Origin: Cognatishimia sp. MH4019
GTDB taxonomy: Bacteria; Pseudomonadota; Alphaproteobacteria; Rhodobacterales; Rhodobacteraceae
Direction: 5' to 3'
NCBI RefSeq assembly: GCF_020177595.1
Contig: NZ_JAHTBL010000009.1
Location: 62,001-126,000 of the forward strand
DNA length: 64,000 nt
Made by a program: the position numbers and the translations under genes
Notes under the pieces: model-generated
Seen by the model: the letters and a program-made list of their open reading frames with translations, nothing else
What the model was told of the DNA's origin: nothing
Database searches by the model: none
Part shown: piece after piece, positions 44,101 to 52,415 of the stretch
How positions within the stretch are numbered: the stretch's first letter is position 1
How the letters are laid out: every line of letters begins with the position of its first letter

Positions 44101-44655
44101 TCAATCAACGCGAATGACAGTGCCCCGCGGGGCGTTCTTGATGACGATGCCACCATTGGTGTTGCGGCCGCCCTGTCCGAAAAGGACAGTCGTGCCGGTT
44201 GAATTCTGCAGCCCAATCCGCGCGTGGTGGTTCGAGCCGACCTGCGCTGTGGCGGCGGTATTGTCGCTGCCGCCCACGATGGCCACGATCGAGCTGTTGT
44301 CGTCGCCAACCTGAACCTGCGCGATTTTCGAACGCGGGCTGTCGATAATGGCCGCAATCGAGCTGTTGCGATCCCCGACCTGCAGCGCCCCGGCGAATGC
44401 GTTTGCACTGCCTGTGACACTGGTCCGGGCGCTGTTGTTCTGACCGTTTTGCAAAATCAGCGTCGAGGAGCCGGGCGAGTGTGTTTGCTGCCGCTCCATC
44501 ATCATCGGAGCGACGGCGCCTTGGGTCGTCGCAATGGTCTGCTCAAGTGTGACATTATCGACACGAAAATCGATGGATTGGGCGGTCGCACCACCCGGAG
44601 CGGCCAAAATCGTGACCGCCAGAATGCTTAAACAGGGTCGGAACAATGTCCGCAT
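44101..44655 (-). CDS. csgB: Curlin minor subunit / nucleator (CsgB-like)
   Basis: A 184-residue secreted curlin-repeat protein. The signal ends after GGATA near residue 24. Imperfect repeats with LQNGQNNSA, LQVGDRNSSI, VQVGDDNSSI and AQVGSNHHARI carry the Q-x-G-x4-A/I curlin pattern (about four repeats). The C-terminus is unusual: GTTVLFGQGGRNTNGGIVIKN and ending in basic RVD. The placing after csgH and before csgF, and the smaller repeat number than in csgA, suggest the nucleator. Confidence 0.82.
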   Translation of the reverse strand: MRTLFRPCLSILAVTILAAPGGATAQSIDFRVDNVTLEQTIATTQGAVAPMMMERQQTHSPGSSTLILQNGQNNSARTSVTGSANAFAGALQVGDRNSSIAAIIDSPRSKIAQVQVGDDNSSIVAIVGGSDNTAATAQVGSNHHARIGLQNSTGTTVLFGQGGRNTNGGIVIKNAPRGTVIRVD

Positions 44656-44656
44656 C

Positions 44657-45022
44657 TTAAATATCCTTGCCGTTCGGAGTGCTTGCCCTGCATTGGGTGC
44701 GCTCCTGCTGCGCTTCAATCGTCAACTGCGCCGTCAAAACTGTCTCAGCCGTCATCCGATGAACGGATCTGGCCAATAAAACAGGCGTATTCGCCTCTTT
44801 AATGACGACGGGCCCGGCTTGCATCGAGGTTGAAGAATTGGACCCCGATATTGTTGTGGCCCCTAAAACATAGGACCCTTCCGCCGGACTGTCGGAACTT
44901 ACAACGGCCTCCAAAGTAACATATTCGCCTTCTGTCGCGAACCGTATCTCACAACTCAACGCAGAGACCTGTGCAGCGACGCAACACAGACCAAGGGCAA
45001 AAAGAAGGGGTTTGACCGTCAT
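44657..45022 (-). CDS. Curli accessory protein (CsgH/CsgC-like)
   Basis: A 121-residue periplasmic protein. A signal peptide ends near ALS (residue 22); two Cys (LSCEIRF and TQCRA) could form a disulfide, and VTLEAVVSSDSPAEGSYVLGATTISG with alternating residues gives a beta-sandwich as in CsgC and the alphaproteobacterial CsgH, which stop early curlin amyloid formation in the periplasm. Position between csgA and csgB supports this. It begins 50 nt after a strong hairpin that follows csgA. Confidence 0.75.
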   Translation of the reverse strand: MTVKPLLFALGLCCVAAQVSALSCEIRFATEGEYVTLEAVVSSDSPAEGSYVLGATTISGSNSSTSMQAGPVVIKEANTPVLLARSVHRMTAETVLTAQLTIEAQQERTQCRASTPNGKDI

Positions 45023-45046
45023 CAGGGCCTCGATTTTTCAGAAAAG

Positions 45047-45075
45047 GGCCAAAGGCGCGCGGGTCGCCTTTGGCC
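45047..45075 (-). terminator. Strong hairpin after csgA (attenuator)
   Basis: GGCCAAAGGCG (45047-45057) pairs perfectly with CGCCTTTGGCC (45065-45075) around a 7-nt loop. On the minus strand CCCTTTTCTG follows, so it resembles a moderately strong Rho-independent terminator. It would reduce read-through from csgA into csgH-csgB-csgF-csgG, giving excess of the major subunit. Confidence 0.75.
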
Positions 45076-45126
45076 GGTTTTCAGGCCCCAAAGCCGTGTG
45101 GCCCCGAGGCAAAAGGCAAGGCCAGA

Positions 45127-46026
45127 CTACCGGCTGTTCTGGTAGTTGATCGCCTCGTTGCCGTTGCCGGTCTGCAGAATGGCCGACCGGTTGTCATTGC
45201 CAAGCTGCAAGCTGGCCGCCGCGTTGTTTGACGAGCCCAGAGAGCCGATGGCCGATCCGGAAATGGCCGCCCCTGCGGGCAGGCCACCGCTTTTGGTGGT
45301 GCCATTGATTGCGGTCAGCGATTCAAAAATACCGCCACCTTGCGAGATGAACGACGCGTTGCCGTTGCCTTCTTGCAGGGTTGCCGCAGTGTTGTTGTCG
45401 CCATCCTGGAACGTCACGGTCGAGTTGTTGTTGCCGATCTGGGCATGCGCCAGAAGGTTGTCGACACCACCGACCTGAAGGCCGAAGGACGTGTTGCCGT
45501 CACCAAGGATCGCGCTCACACCGCCATTATCAATACCCTGCTGGATATGGGCTGCGTCGTTGTCGTCACCGACTTGGCTGATGGCAGCTTCGTTCTGCTC
45601 ACCGTCCTGGCTGATCAGCGCGTCATTGTCGTCGCCGATCTGCAGGGTGGCGGATTCGTTGAACGTGCCTTCCTGCATGTTGATGGCCATGTTGCCATTG
45701 CCGACCTGAAATTGTGCGTTGCTGTTGAACGCGCCGCCACTGGTCACACCCGAACCGCCGGCATTATTAAAGCCCATCTCGTTGCCGAAAGTGCGCACGA
45801 TCACGCCATTTCCGACCTCGGCTTCCGACGTGCGGTTGAAGAGCCCGCCAAAGCTGGTCGAGCCATTCGTCACGCTTGCACTTGCCGACTCGTCGGCGAT
45901 TGCGACCTGCGCGCTGTCATCGGTGTCGATCGCGGTCGATCCGCTTCCTGCCGTCGCCGTTTGGGCGAAAGCTGTTCCTGCCGTGGCGAAAAATGCCACT
46001 GTTGTGCCAAGAAGAACTTTTTTCAT
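45127..46026 (-). CDS. csgA: Curlin major subunit CsgA
   Basis: A 299-residue secreted amyloid protein. The signal ends after AFAQ near residue 23. The mature chain has many repeats with Q-x-G-x2-N-x-A (examples: FQVGNGNMAINMQ, LQIGDDNDALISQ, ISQVGDDNDAAHIQQ, LQEGNGNASFISQ, LQLGNDNRSAILQ), about ten in all, so it is about twice E. coli CsgA. Acidic Asp-rich repeats are typical of marine bacteria. The ATG at 46024-46026 follows GGAG at 10 nt; an ATG at 46038 is less likely. Confidence 0.92.
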   Translation of the reverse strand: MKKVLLGTTVAFFATAGTAFAQTATAGSGSTAIDTDDSAQVAIADESASASVTNGSTSFGGLFNRTSEAEVGNGVIVRTFGNEMGFNNAGGSGVTSGGAFNSNAQFQVGNGNMAINMQEGTFNESATLQIGDDNDALISQDGEQNEAAISQVGDDNDAAHIQQGIDNGGVSAILGDGNTSFGLQVGGVDNLLAHAQIGNNNSTVTFQDGDNNTAATLQEGNGNASFISQGGGIFESLTAINGTTKSGGLPAGAAISGSAIGSLGSSNNAAASLQLGNDNRSAILQTGNGNEAINYQNSR

Positions 46027-46038
46027 AACGTACTCCAT

Positions 46039-46270
46039 CCATCCTTTATCATGTGTCTGCGCTCTATTGCGCTTGGACAGGGGGGAGCCTGCTGGAAAGA
46101 AAGGTGCTTAAATACTGGGAGGACACACTAGATCGGCGTGAAATCTGGCGCCAAAAGCACTAGTGCCGGTTCACTATTCAGCGTCTTTCCGCCACCAAAT
46201 CTGTTGCATGAGGCATAAAATTGCCAATGATAGCAGAGAGATAGAACAACCCGCCTGGAGGGTCCCGCTT
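46039..46270. promoter_or_regulatory. Divergent control region between csgA and 46271 gene
   Basis: This 232-nt region separates the start of csgA and the plus-strand secreted-protein gene. It contains the duplicated element (46123-46186) roughly in its middle and ribosome sites at both ends: GGAG before csgA and GGAGGG before the plus gene. Both genes are thus likely controlled by one set of sites. Confidence 0.55.
46123..46186 (-). promoter_or_regulatory. Duplicated matrix element, copy 2 (upstream of csgA)
   Basis: ACACACTA (46123), GATCGGCG (46131), CCAAAAG, the palindrome GCACTAGTGC (46157-46166), GGTTCACTAT and GCGTCT (46181) repeat the order and spacing found at 36256-36316. The palindrome centre lies about 135 nt upstream of the csgA ATG. 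The blocks are identical apart from small 1-2 nt spacing changes, while the sequence in between has drifted, which suggests selected binding sites. Confidence 0.62.
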
Positions 46271-46618
46271 ATGCCCACGTTTCCGACCCGTTTTTCGCAA
46301 GGGGCCGCAATTTTAGGCGCTCTTCTTGGTTTGAGCGTGTTTCTGTCACCGCTGCCAGCCTTGGCAGACGGGCCGGTATCGGTTCCGCAGCTCAACACCG
46401 CAGGCGCGAGCGTTTTTGTCCCGCAGATCACACAGCGCCCGGCGCGTGTGCAGCGCAGCGTCCCGCAGCGGACCGCACAGATCCGCCGTACTGCACAACA
46501 ACCGGCAAGTTCGACGGCGGTTTCGCAGACCCGTATCGTGGATTTTGGAGAGAGCACGGAAGCGCTCGGATTTCGCCTTCCGAGCGTTCGACAGGGTGTG
46601 CGAATCATCGCTCGGTAG
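46271..46618 (+). CDS. Secreted protein of unknown function between csgA and csgD-like gene
   Basis: A 115-residue protein with a signal peptide: hydrophobic AAILGALLGLSVFLSPLPALA and a cut near residue 31. The mature part is 80 residues, basic and Gln/Val/Pro-rich (VPQLNTAGASVFVPQITQRPARVQRSVPQRTAQIRR), with no Cys. ATG at 46271 has GGAGGG upstream. I do not recognise the family. Its site opposite csgA, with the shared control region, suggests a matrix-related role, such as binding the acidic curlin fibres. Confidence 0.68.
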   Translation: MPTFPTRFSQGAAILGALLGLSVFLSPLPALADGPVSVPQLNTAGASVFVPQITQRPARVQRSVPQRTAQIRRTAQQPASSTAVSQTRIVDFGESTEALGFRLPSVRQGVRIIAR

Positions 46619-46868
46619 ATGATTCTCATCGGCTTGATTTTGTCCGGGTCGGCCGCCAAGGCCAGAAAAACGCGGAAAAAAATCGTTAATAATGGGTTAA
46701 ACCTATCCTTTTAGACAGGTTCGATTTTTTCGAATTGAGGTAATCTAGACGCATTATGAGCCTGACCGTTTCGACGCCAAATATCGGAGCGGATTTTTAT
46801 ACAAACTTTTTTAAAGAGTTCTTTGGTTTCTGTCTGATCCTTCCCGTTTTTTTTTGGAGAAGGGACGT

Positions 46869-47549
46869 ATGGGGAAAATGCATATGACTACTTCGCCTAT
46901 TAGTATTGGGGAGGCGTCCAAGATCGACGTTATTCTCTCCACAACAAACACTTTTGAAGAAATCGGCCTGAAATCGGTCGTCACCCAGTTGGGTTGGAGA
47001 AACGTGACGCAGTCCGACAGGGTGCCGCGTGAAGACACGATTGCGATTGTCAGTGTGACGTCTCAGCAAATGACCAACTCGGCGCTAGCGGCAATTCTGT
47101 CGCGCTTTGCACCGGCGCGGGTTGTGTTGCTGGTTCCCTCGATGGCCAACTTCTTTCTGTTTCTGAAATGTCCGAAGTCGGTTGTGTCGATCCTGCAGCG
47201 GGATGCCGATATGGATCATTTGCGCACGACATTGGACTTCATCGGGATGGGGCACACGCTGCTTCCTTGGGGTAATTCCGATTGTCAGCCGTGTGTGTCG
47301 CAATCCGAACCACCGGATTCGGTGCAGGAAGAATGGCATCTGACCGATCGCGAGGTCGAGATCTCGCGCGAGATCGCCGTGGGGCGGTCTAACAAAGAGA
47401 TCGCGCGCGAGCTTGGGATCGCGGCCAACACGGTCGATGTCCATGTCAGTGCGATTCGGCGCAAACTGGGCGTGCATAACCGCACCCAGATCGCTGTGAA
47501 GATCGTTGAAAAGATGGGGCAGACGCCCCCGTCGCAACTGCTGGCTTAG
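46869..47549 (+). CDS. LuxR-family regulator (CsgD-like)
   Basis: A 226-residue protein. The first 140 residues form a receiver-like fold (VILSTTNTFEEIGLKSVVTQLGWRN; VVLLVPSMANFFLFLKCPKS) but lack the clear Asp/Lys of a phospho-acceptor domain, as in CsgD. Residues 157-212 are the LuxR/FixJ-type helix-turn-helix: LTDREVEISREIAVGRSNKEIARELGIAANTVDVHVSAIRRKLGVHNR. ATG at 46869 follows GGAGAAGGGA; a TTG further upstream is weaker. It probably controls the curli operon and perhaps the dehydratase gene through the CACTAGTG element. Confidence 0.88.
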   Translation: MGKMHMTTSPISIGEASKIDVILSTTNTFEEIGLKSVVTQLGWRNVTQSDRVPREDTIAIVSVTSQQMTNSALAAILSRFAPARVVLLVPSMANFFLFLKCPKSVVSILQRDADMDHLRTTLDFIGMGHTLLPWGNSDCQPCVSQSEPPDSVQEEWHLTDREVEISREIAVGRSNKEIARELGIAANTVDVHVSAIRRKLGVHNRTQIAVKIVEKMGQTPPSQLLA

Positions 47550-47572
47550 GCCAGCCGCCTTATCGCAATCAT

Positions 47573-47615
47573 GACCGCCGCCTGCGTTCTGCGCGGGCGG
47601 CGGTCGTATTATTTT
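47573..47615 (+). terminator. Rho-independent terminator of the luxR-type gene
   Basis: GACCGCCGCC (47573-47582) and GGCGGCGGTC (47596-47605) form a perfect 10-bp stem with a 13-nt loop, followed by GTATTATTTT. It lies 24 nt after the regulator's stop codon. Confidence 0.85.
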
Positions 47616-47947
47616 AAGGCGTTGCGCTCAGGGTTCAGGCAAGTCGGCCGCAGCCTTAGCTGATTGTGCGCAAATAGAAGGCGTTCAGGAAAAACCTGCT
47701 CATATATTATGCAAGCGTCGGGACTCGCTCCCCTCGAACGCGGCGCGCCCTTACGCGGTGCGGACCCACATCCGTAAAACAGCACTGTCTTAATCGACAC
47801 TTGAGTGCCGCGCGACGAAGCCATCCTGGCAGATACTCTTCGTCGCGCAGCTGCAACGATACGCTGCCGGTCTCACTTAAGCGCATTCTTCGCAGCCGCA
47901 AGGCCGGAGCGCGCGGACCCGGACAGCACAACCTGGGAACACTTTTG
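47616..47947. other. Leader and promoter region of the urt operon
   Basis: About 330 bases between the terminator and the urtA start. They hold no gene. An 11-bp inverted repeat (47810-47848) lies about 100 nt before urtA. A NtrC or sigma-54 site would be expected for a urea system; TGGCAG at 47827 is not well placed with a -12 box, so none is called. Confidence 0.55.
47810..47848 (+). repeat. 11-bp perfect inverted repeat in the urtA leader
   Basis: GCGCGACGAAG (47810-47820) and its exact complement CTTCGTCGCGC (47838-47848) flank a 17-nt spacer, 100 nt before the urtA ATG. There is no T-run. It could be a leader hairpin or the site of a dimeric repressor. Confidence 0.55.
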
Positions 47948-49231
47948 ATGACTACATTCAAAACATGCGCGGCTTTGACGACGGCGGCCTTGATGGCAAC
48001 CACGACGGCTGCTCTTGCGCAGGATTGCCCTGTCAAAGTCGGCGTTCTGCATTCGCTCTCTGGCACGATGGCCATTTCCGAGACGACGCTGAAAGACACG
48101 ATGGAACTGCTGATTGAACAGCAAAACGAAAAAGGTGGCGTTCTGGGCTGCGAGATCGAGGCAGTCGTTGTTGATCCGGCTTCTGACTGGCCCTTGTTCG
48201 CGGAAAAAGCGCGCGAGCTGCTGACCGTGTCTGAAGTTGACGTGATCTTCGGCTCATGGACCTCGGTGTCGCGCAAATCCGCGCTGCCGGTTCTGGAAGA
48301 ACTCAACGGCCTGATGTTCTACCCTGTGCAATACGAGGGTGAGGAAAGCTCGAAAAACGTGTTCTACACGGGTGCGGCCCCGAACCAGCAGGCGATCCCG
48401 GCGACGGACTATTTCCTTGAAGAACTGGGCGTCGAGAAATTCGCGCTGCTCGGCACCGACTATGTCTATCCGCGCACCACGAACAACATTCTGGAAAGTT
48501 ACCTGATCGACAAGGGCATCGCGGAGGAGGATATCTTCGTGAACTATACGCCTTTCGGTCACTCTGACTGGGCGACGATTGTGGCTGACGTTGTGGCCCT
48601 TGGTGCCGACGGCAAGCAGGTCGGCGTGATTTCGACCATCAACGGCGACGCCAATATTGGCTTCTATAAAGAACTCGCTGCCGCTGGCGTTTCTGCCGAC
48701 GATATCCCCGTTGTGGCCTTCTCCGTCGGTGAGGAAGAGCTGTCCGGTCTGGATACCTCCAACCTTGTCGGCCACCTCGCCGCATGGAACTACTTCCAGT
48801 CTGCTGAATCCGAGGCCAACGATGCCTGGGTCGCCGCCTGGAAAGAGCGTATGGGCGAAGACCGCGTGACCAACGACCCGATGGAGGCGCATTATATCGG
48901 CTTCAACATGTGGGTGAACGCGGTGACTGAGGCTGGCACGACCGACGTAGATGCCGTCCGCGAAGCGATGTATGGTCAGGAGTTTCCGAACCTGACCGGC
49001 GGCACGGCTGTCATGCTGCCCAACCACCACCTCGCCAAGCCGGTTCTGATCGGTGAGATCACCGCTGACGGTCAGTTTGACATCATTAGCCAGACCGAAG
49101 AGGTGCCGGGTGATGCGTGGACAGACTTCCTGCCCGAAAGCGCGGTTTTGAAGTCAGATTGGCAGACCCTCGGCTGCGGCATGTATAATGTCGAGACCGA
49201 GACCTGCGTGCAGCTGACGTCGAACTACTAA
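47948..49231 (+). CDS. urtA: Urea ABC transporter substrate-binding protein UrtA
   Basis: A 427-residue periplasmic protein of the branched-chain/urea binding family. Signal peptide cut after AALAQ near residue 25; CPVKVGVLHSLSGTMAISE is the ligand-binding start, GGVLGCEIEAVVVDPASDWPLFAEKARELL and FYPVQYEGEESSKNVFYTGAAPNQQAIPA (near residue 130) are UrtA hallmarks distinct from LivJ. The ATG at 47948 is used because the signal begins there; upstream frame is not conserved. It leads urtABCDE. Confidence 0.95.
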   Translation: MTTFKTCAALTTAALMATTTAALAQDCPVKVGVLHSLSGTMAISETTLKDTMELLIEQQNEKGGVLGCEIEAVVVDPASDWPLFAEKARELLTVSEVDVIFGSWTSVSRKSALPVLEELNGLMFYPVQYEGEESSKNVFYTGAAPNQQAIPATDYFLEELGVEKFALLGTDYVYPRTTNNILESYLIDKGIAEEDIFVNYTPFGHSDWATIVADVVALGADGKQVGVISTINGDANIGFYKELAAAGVSADDIPVVAFSVGEEELSGLDTSNLVGHLAAWNYFQSAESEANDAWVAAWKERMGEDRVTNDPMEAHYIGFNMWVNAVTEAGTTDVDAVREAMYGQEFPNLTGGTAVMLPNHHLAKPVLIGEITADGQFDIISQTEEVPGDAWTDFLPESAVLKSDWQTLGCGMYNVETETCVQLTSNY

Positions 49232-49245
49232 GGGTTCTCCCTCGT

Positions 49246-49269
49246 GGGGGCGGGGTTCGCCTCGCCTCC
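49246..49269 (+). repeat. UUCG-capped hairpin between urtA and urtB
   Basis: GGGGGCGGGG (49246-49255), a TTCG loop and CCTCGCCTCC (49260-49269) give a 10-bp stem with two G-U pairs. No T-run follows. It may protect the urtA 3' end and raise UrtA level relative to the membrane subunits. Confidence 0.55.
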
Positions 49270-49297
49270 GCACTTTCTCCGATAAGGCACCCCATTT

Positions 49298-51244
49298 ATG
49301 CGCTTTCTGGCTCTTTTCTTCGCGGCTGCGATCTCTCTCAGCGTGTCTGGCGCACAGGCACAACCCGCTGATCTGAAAGCGGTTCTTGAGGTTCACGCCG
49401 ATCAGATCGAACGCCCGAAACGGCTGGAAGTGGGCGCGGTGGTTGATGATCTGATCGCCCTTGGCACGCCCGAGGTGACGGAATTTCTACAGCGCTGGCA
49501 GAACCGCGAACTTCACATGCGCGAGGCGGATGGTCAGTTCTTTTACATCGGTGAAGGCGAGCCGATCCCGCTGATCGATGTGATGAGTGGGGAGGTCGTG
49601 GGGACCGCCGAAAAGTCCGAGATCAAACAACTGCGCCCCAATGCCGGGGTGCGTCGTGTGCTTGGATCTGCTCTCGTGCAGTTCCAATTGTCTGATCCAA
49701 ATATTCTGCGGCGGGTCGCGGCCGTGGACTCCATCGCGCGCCGCCCGCAAGCGGACCAGTTGGCGCCTTTGCTGGCCTCAATCCCCGATGAACCCGATGC
49801 CGCTTTGAAAGAGCGCAAGGAACGGTTGGCAGGCCTGCTGACGGCGCGGTTCGGGGACACGACCGAAGCCCGTGTCGCCGCCATTGAAGCGCTGTCGGGA
49901 GAGCTATCGTTGGACGTGCAAGCGGTCATGAACCAGATCTTGGCGACCCGCGATCAAGTCGCTGTCGCCTTGCCCGAAGACGAGAATATTGCCGAGGTCT
50001 ATGACGTCGGCACCGATTTGACCGAGGCAGAGGCTTACGCCCAGCTTGTCAGCGCCGAATTAGCCTCACCACTGATCCCGAACGACGCCATCCGCAACGC
50101 ACTTGCCGCGAATATCGAAGGGGGTTTCGTGGGTGGCGTGCCGGTGGCGCTGCTCAACACCGACGCCGCCCGCGAGGAGGCTTATGCAACGCTGGCCGAG
50201 GCCGGGACCGTCCCGCCTTTGGTTACAGATGCTGACATCAGCTCTGCCGTGCAATCCCATGTTTTTTATGAGGTTTACACCGAGCCAGACATCGCCGTGA
50301 CCGACGCTGCCAATGACGCGCTCGACGAAATCACGACGCGTGTCGGCGTCAATCAGGCGTTGGATTTGACGCTGGACGGGCTGTCTCTGGCCTCGATCTA
50401 CTTCCTTGCCGCCATCGGTTTGGCCATCACCTTCGGGGTGATGGGCGTCATCAACATGGCACACGGTGAGTTCATCATGATGGGCGCCTACACGGGCTAC
50501 GTCGTGCAGCTGTTCATCCCCGATTACACGCTTTCGATCCTTGTGGCCCTGCCTTTGGCCTTCGCCGTCACCTTCGGCGCAGGCGTCGCGATGGAGCGGC
50601 TGGTCATCCGCTGGCTCTATCACCGTCCTTTGGAAACGCTTCTGGCGACGTTCGGCATTTCCATCGCGTTGCAACAGCTTGCGAAGAACATTTTCGGCAC
50701 CCAAGCGCGCCCTCTGACGTCGCCCGGTTGGCTGGACGGCGCGTGGGTGATGAACGACGTGGTGTCCATCAGCTACATCCGCATCGCGATCTTCATTCTG
50801 GCGCTGATCTTCCTTGGGCTTTTGCTCTTCATCCTTAATAAGACACGTCTTGGCCTAGAGGTCCGCGCCGTTACCCAAAACCCCGGCATGGCCGCGTCGA
50901 TGGGCATTAACCCGGATCGCATCAACATGCTGACCTTCGGTCTTGGTTCCGGCATCGCGGGCATCGCAGGGGTCGCCATCGGGCTTTATGCCAAGGTCAC
51001 CTCTGAGATGGGCGCGGATTATATCGTGCAGAGTTTCATGACCGTGGTCGTGGGCGGCGTCGGCAATGTTTGGGGTACGCTTGCAGGGGCGTCGCTGATC
51101 GGCTTTTTGCAAAAAGGGATCGAGTGGTTCAATCCGGCCAACACGCTGGCTGCGCAGACCTACATGATCCTTTTCATCATTCTTTTCATACAGTTCCGGC
51201 CAAAGGGCATCGTTGCCCTCAAAGGCCGTGCGGCGGGGGATTGA
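49298..51244 (+). CDS. urtB: Urea ABC transporter permease UrtB
   Basis: A 648-residue permease. A signal peptide (residues 1-22) and a long periplasmic helical domain (about residues 23-345) come before the LivH-like membrane core, which starts at LDGLSLASIYFLAAIGLAITFGVMGVINMAHGEFIMMGAYTG near residue 350. The last part has the usual GGVGNVWGTLAGA and FRPKGI. The extra N-terminal domain is typical of UrtB. It lies 66 nt after urtA and 4 nt before urtC. Confidence 0.94.
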   Translation: MRFLALFFAAAISLSVSGAQAQPADLKAVLEVHADQIERPKRLEVGAVVDDLIALGTPEVTEFLQRWQNRELHMREADGQFFYIGEGEPIPLIDVMSGEVVGTAEKSEIKQLRPNAGVRRVLGSALVQFQLSDPNILRRVAAVDSIARRPQADQLAPLLASIPDEPDAALKERKERLAGLLTARFGDTTEARVAAIEALSGELSLDVQAVMNQILATRDQVAVALPEDENIAEVYDVGTDLTEAEAYAQLVSAELASPLIPNDAIRNALAANIEGGFVGGVPVALLNTDAAREEAYATLAEAGTVPPLVTDADISSAVQSHVFYEVYTEPDIAVTDAANDALDEITTRVGVNQALDLTLDGLSLASIYFLAAIGLAITFGVMGVINMAHGEFIMMGAYTGYVVQLFIPDYTLSILVALPLAFAVTFGAGVAMERLVIRWLYHRPLETLLATFGISIALQQLAKNIFGTQARPLTSPGWLDGAWVMNDVVSISYIRIAIFILALIFLGLLLFILNKTRLGLEVRAVTQNPGMAASMGINPDRINMLTFGLGSGIAGIAGVAIGLYAKVTSEMGADYIVQSFMTVVVGGVGNVWGTLAGASLIGFLQKGIEWFNPANTLAAQTYMILFIILFIQFRPKGIVALKGRAAGD

Positions 51245-51248
51245 GGCG

Positions 51249-52415
51249 ATGGAACGCTCTTTCATCATGCGCAACCCGTCGGTTCTGTGGTTCCTTCTGG
51301 CGCTTGCGCTCTTCACTTTGGGCGTCACGATCCTGTCGGAGGCATTCGGGGTCGGCACCCTCTCAACCTCTTTCATCAAGACGCTGGGCAAGACGCTTTG
51401 CCTATGTCTGATCGCTGTCGCGATGGACGTCGTCTGGGGCTATTGCGGGATACTGTCGCTGGGCCATTTCGCGTTCTTCGGGCTAGGCGGTTACGCCATC
51501 GGCATGTGGCTGATGTATGCGCGCACCGAGGAAATCGTGGTTAATTCGCTGAACGAAGCGGCCATCCCGCCGACCCAGCAAGAGATCATCGACGGCATCG
51601 GCACACAAATCTTTGGCGTCGTCGGATCGTCGGAATTTCCGATGATCTGGGCGTTCTCGCATTCGCTGGGATTGCAGTTGCTGATGGTCATCTTGGTGCC
51701 GGGCCTGCTGGCGCTGGTCTTCGGTTGGCTGGCGTTCCGCAGCCGTGTCACGGGCGTCTACCTGTCGATCCTGACCCAGGCGATGACCCTCGCCTTGGCG
51801 CTGTATCTTTTCCAAAATGACAGTGGGTTGCGCGGCAATAACGGTCTGTCGGGCCTGCAAAACATCCCCGGTCTCGACCACCTCGGACAAGCCACCATCT
51901 CGATGTGGTTTTTCTGGGCCTCCGCCATCGCCCTGGGCGCGGGCTATGTCCTGTTCGCTTGGGTCACGTCCGGTAAGATGGGCAGCGTGATCCGAGGCAT
52001 CCGCGATGACGAAAGCCGTGTCAGGTTCCTTGGCTACCACGTTGAAAGCTATAAACTTTTCGTCTTCACCCTAACGGCCGTGGTCGCGGGCATCGCAGGC
52101 GCACTTTACTACCCGCAAGCAGGCATCATTAACCCTGCCGAAATCGCTCCCATTGCCTCCATTTACCTCGCCGTCTGGGTCGCCATCGGCGGGCGCGGGA
52201 GGCTTTACGGCGCTGTGATCGGCGCGGCGTTCGTGTCGCTTTTGTCCAGCTGGTTCACCGGAGGCGGCGCACCCTCGATCCCGCTGGGGTTCTACACGAT
52301 CCAGTGGACCGATTGGTGGCTGGTGCTGCTGGGCGTCTCGTTCGTGGCCGTCACGCTCTTCTTCCCGAAAGGCATCGGCGGGCTCTTTGATTATCTGGTG
52401 AGGAAAGACCCATGA
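51249..52415 (+). CDS. urtC: Urea ABC transporter permease UrtC
   Basis: A 388-residue permease with about ten helices of the LivM type. WGYCGILSLGHFAFFGLGGYAIGMWLMY near residue 60 and GGRGRLYGAVIGAAFVSLLSSWFT near residue 315 are characteristic; an extra 40-residue loop follows the third helix. ATG at 51249 follows the urtB stop by 4 nt. Its stop overlaps the urtD start (ATGA). Confidence 0.94.
   Translation: MERSFIMRNPSVLWFLLALALFTLGVTILSEAFGVGTLSTSFIKTLGKTLCLCLIAVAMDVVWGYCGILSLGHFAFFGLGGYAIGMWLMYARTEEIVVNSLNEAAIPPTQQEIIDGIGTQIFGVVGSSEFPMIWAFSHSLGLQLLMVILVPGLLALVFGWLAFRSRVTGVYLSILTQAMTLALALYLFQNDSGLRGNNGLSGLQNIPGLDHLGQATISMWFFWASAIALGAGYVLFAWVTSGKMGSVIRGIRDDESRVRFLGYHVESYKLFVFTLTAVVAGIAGALYYPQAGIINPAEIAPIASIYLAVWVAIGGRGRLYGAVIGAAFVSLLSSWFTGGGAPSIPLGFYTIQWTDWWLVLLGVSFVAVTLFFPKGIGGLFDYLVRKDP

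Noticed and set aside
47827-47843. Sigma-54 promoter before urtA
   Set aside because: TGGCAG is followed by no GC at the -12 position with correct spacing.
47616-47947. Guanidine or urea-type riboswitch in the urtA leader
   Set aside because: The known ykkC-type conserved blocks are not found.
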